Shown here piece after piece: positions 11,384-13,116 of a DNA stretch of 13,116 nt. The DNA is from Anaerolinea sp. (GTDB lineage Bacteria; Chloroflexota; Anaerolineae; Anaerolineales; Anaerolineaceae). Location: contig JARKOV010000010.1 of assembly GCA_029975965.1 (NCBI GenBank), positions 1 through 13,116 on the forward strand, in the 5' to 3' direction. Under the pieces are notes generated by a model. That model had not been told where the DNA came from. It ran no database searches and worked only from the letters and a program-made list of their open reading frames with translations. Made by a program: the position numbers and the translations under genes. Numbering within the stretch: the first letter of the stretch is position 1; each line of letters begins with the position of its first letter.

Positions 11384-13116
11384 TTGGCCAGTCCAGTTAC
11401 CAGTTCATACGCTGCGAAAGATATCCAGGTTCTCGAAGGCCTGGAGGCCGTGCGACGACGCCCTGGCATGTACGTGGGCGGAACCGACCAAAAAGCGCTG
11501 CACCACCTGATCTACGAAGTGGTGGATAACTCCATCGATGAAGCGCTGGCCGGGGTGTGTGACCGCATCAGCGTGACCATCCACGCCGATAGCTCGGTGA
11601 CAGTCGAAGACAATGGGCGCGGTATCCCGGTCGATATTCACCCTGAGAAAAATAAGTCGGCGTTGGAAGTGGTGATGACGATCCTGCACGCCGGGGGCAA
11701 GTTTGGCTCCGGCAGTTACAAGGTGTCGGGCGGCCTGCATGGCGTGGGCGTCTCGGCGGTCAACGCGCTGTCGGAATGGTGCGAGGTCGAGGTGTGCCGG
11801 GACGGACAGCGCTACTTCCAGCGCTACGAGCGCGGGGTGCCGCAAGAAGCGGTCAAAGTGATTGGCAAGTGCAAGCCTACCCAAAACGGCACGCGGACCA
11901 CTTTCCGCTTTGACCCGACGATCTTCAAAGGCGACCTGGATTATCGCTTCGAAACGATCGCGCAGCGTTTCCGCGAGATGGCCTTTGTCACCCGCCAGGT
12001 GATGATCAAGCTGATCGATGAGCGCGCTGACCGGGAAATGACCTTCTACTTCGAAGGCGGCATTGTCTCCTTTGTGCGCTACCTCAATCGCAACCGCGAA
12101 GTGCTGCACCCGGTGGTGTACGCCGAGAAAGACGTTGAGGGCATCGGCGTCGAAGCCGCGATCCAGTACACCGATGCTTATGCCGAGTCGGTCTACTGTT
12201 TTGCCAACACGATCAACACCATCGATGGCGGCACGCACCTGACCGGCTTGCGCGCGGCGCTGACGCGGGTGATCAACGATTACGCCCGGCGCGCCGGCCT
12301 GCTCAAAGACAACGACCCCAATTTCTCCGGCGATGATACCCGCGAAGGTCTGACCGCGATCATCAGCGTCAAGCACCCCGACCCCCAGTTTGAGAGCCAG
12401 ACCAAGGTCAAGCTGATGAACCCCGAGGTGCAGACTTACGTCCAGCAGGTGGTGGGCGAGGCGTTCAGCACGTTCCTGGAGGAGAATCCCTCGGCAGGCA
12501 AGGCGATCGTCTCGAAATGCCTCACCTCGGCGCGCGCGCGCGATGCGGCGCGCAAGGCGCGTGACCTGGTGATCCGGAAATCGACGCTGGAAAGTTTGAC
12601 CCTGCCCGGTAAGCTGGCGGATTGCTCCGAGCGCGACCCGAGCAAGACCGAGATGTTCATCGTCGAGGGCGATAGCGCAGGCGGCTCGGCGAAACAGGGC
12701 CGCGATCGCCACTTCCAGGCGATTCTCCCGCTGCGCGGCAAGATCCTCAACACGGAGCGCGCCCGGCTGGACAAGATCCTCTCGAATAACGAGGTCAAGG
12801 CGCTGATCTCGGCTCTTGGAACAGGGATCGGCGACAACTTCGACCTGTCTGGCTTGCGCTACGGGCGGGTGGTGATCATGACGGATGCCGATGTCGACGG
12901 CAGTCACATTCGCACCCTGCTGCTGACCTTCTTCTTCCGCTACATGCAACCGTTGATCGAGGAAGGTCACCTGTACATCGCTCAACCGCCGCTTTTCCGC
13001 GTGGCGCATCGCAACCAGGCGCGTTATGCTTATACCGAGAGCGACCTGACCCGCCTGCTGAAAGAGCTTGGGGTGAGTCTGGATAATGTCTCGCTGCAGC
13101 GCTACAAAGGTCTGGG
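11384..13116 (+). CDS. gyrB: DNA gyrase subunit B (3' truncated by window end)
   Basis: GyrB is the ATPase subunit of DNA gyrase, which introduces negative supercoils. The frame opens at TTG 11384, which has GGAGG at 11374-11378 with five bases between. It reads [20 protein letters not shown] and stays open to the window end, giving 577 full codons. The GHKL ATPase motifs are intact: [12 protein letters not shown] with catalytic Glu45 and Asn49, VEDNGRGIP with Asp76, and [15 protein letters not shown]. The transducer region with conserved GGTHLTG follows. The TOPRIM domain has [17 protein letters not shown] (Glu428) and [16 protein letters not shown] (Asp501, Asp503, Asp505). The last residues, LQRYKGLG, belong to the conserved RYKGLGEM motif, so about 60-70 residues are missing at the C-terminus. 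TTG start use explains why ATG-based calling would miss it. No gyrA or recF lies in the window. GyrB is preferred over ParE because the match is full-length and general, but ParE cannot be excluded without comparison. Confidence 0.97.
   Translation, partial: MASPVTSSYAAKDIQVLEGLEAVRRRPGMYVGGTDQKALHHLIYEVVDNSIDEALAGVCDRISVTIHADSSVTVEDNGRGIPVDIHPEKNKSALEVVMTILHAGGKFGSGSYKVSGGLHGVGVSAVNALSEWCEVEVCRDGQRYFQRYERGVPQEAVKVIGKCKPTQNGTRTTFRFDPTIFKGDLDYRFETIAQRFREMAFVTRQVMIKLIDERADREMTFYFEGGIVSFVRYLNRNREVLHPVVYAEKDVEGIGVEAAIQYTDAYAESVYCFANTINTIDGGTHLTGLRAALTRVINDYARRAGLLKDNDPNFSGDDTREGLTAIISVKHPDPQFESQTKVKLMNPEVQTYVQQVVGEAFSTFLEENPSAGKAIVSKCLTSARARDAARKARDLVIRKSTLESLTLPGKLADCSERDPSKTEMFIVEGDSAGGSAKQGRDRHFQAILPLRGKILNTERARLDKILSNNEVKALISALGTGIGDNFDLSGLRYGRVVIMTDADVDGSHIRTLLLTFFFRYMQPLIEEGHLYIAQPPLFRVAHRNQARYAYTESDLTRLLKELGVSLDNVSLQRYKGL

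Noticed and set aside
12531..12542. Alternating CG tract that might form Z-DNA
   Set aside because: It encodes the conserved Ala-Arg region of gyrB ([13 protein letters not shown]), and high-GC codon choice explains it.
11405..13009. Long open frame (534 codons) on the minus strand opposite gyrB
   Set aside because: It is a shadow of the GC-rich gyrB codons. The plus-strand frame has all GHKL and TOPRIM motifs, whereas the antisense translation has no recognisable motif.
1..13116. CRISPR arrays, tRNA or rRNA genes, insertion sequences, phage or defence islands
   Set aside because: No regularly spaced direct repeats, cloverleaf, rRNA-like segment or transposase was seen. The methyltransferase is the only defence-related gene, and no restriction subunit is in the window.

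Overview
The window reads as a chromosomal segment of a GC-rich bacterium, most likely Chloroflexota, class Anaerolineae. This is inferred from gene style only: a Thr/Pro-rich, TM-anchored secreted beta-helix protein, a PlsY with unusual motif residues, Chloroflexota-type multipass membrane proteins and a TTG-initiated gyrB. No 16S rRNA, tRNA gene, CRISPR array or insertion sequence was found.

Layout. (1) Bases 1-1459 (+) hold the C-terminal half of a large DNA methyltransferase that resembles type III Mod. It is invaded at three places by short GC-rich palindromic repeats. Two insertions keep the frame. The first (about 48-153) breaks it: the upstream frame ends at TGA 148-150 and the host frame resumes one frame over. 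(2) Bases 1567-2992 (-) form a compact set with a PCu(A)C copper-chaperone lipoprotein, thpR and rsfS. A consensus promoter (3047-3075) and an 8-bp-arm inverted repeat (3015-3035) precede it. (3) Bases 3219-5837 (+) encode a large secreted beta-helix/Fn3-like surface protein. (4) Bases 5907-6770 (+) encode an MBL-fold metallohydrolase with its own promoter. (5) A 20-bp perfect inverted repeat at 6861-6907 lies between this gene and convergent plsY and looks like a two-way terminator. (6) Bases 6905-8979 (-) carry a multipass membrane protein, a JAMM/M67 peptidase two bases behind it, and plsY. (7) From 9034 (+) run a GT-C-type membrane glycosyltransferase, an unrecognised membrane protein, and gyrB, which starts at TTG 11384 and runs off the window end.

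Functionally this is mostly housekeeping: phospholipid synthesis (PlsY), ribosome silencing (RsfS), RNA end processing (ThpR) and DNA topology (GyrB). Mixed in are envelope proteins (copper lipoprotein, surface protein, glycosyltransferase, two unknown membrane proteins). The least ordinary parts are the repeat-riddled methyltransferase, whose frameshift is undone by removing one 28-bp unit, and the promoter layouts, including a predicted leaderless start at 8979.
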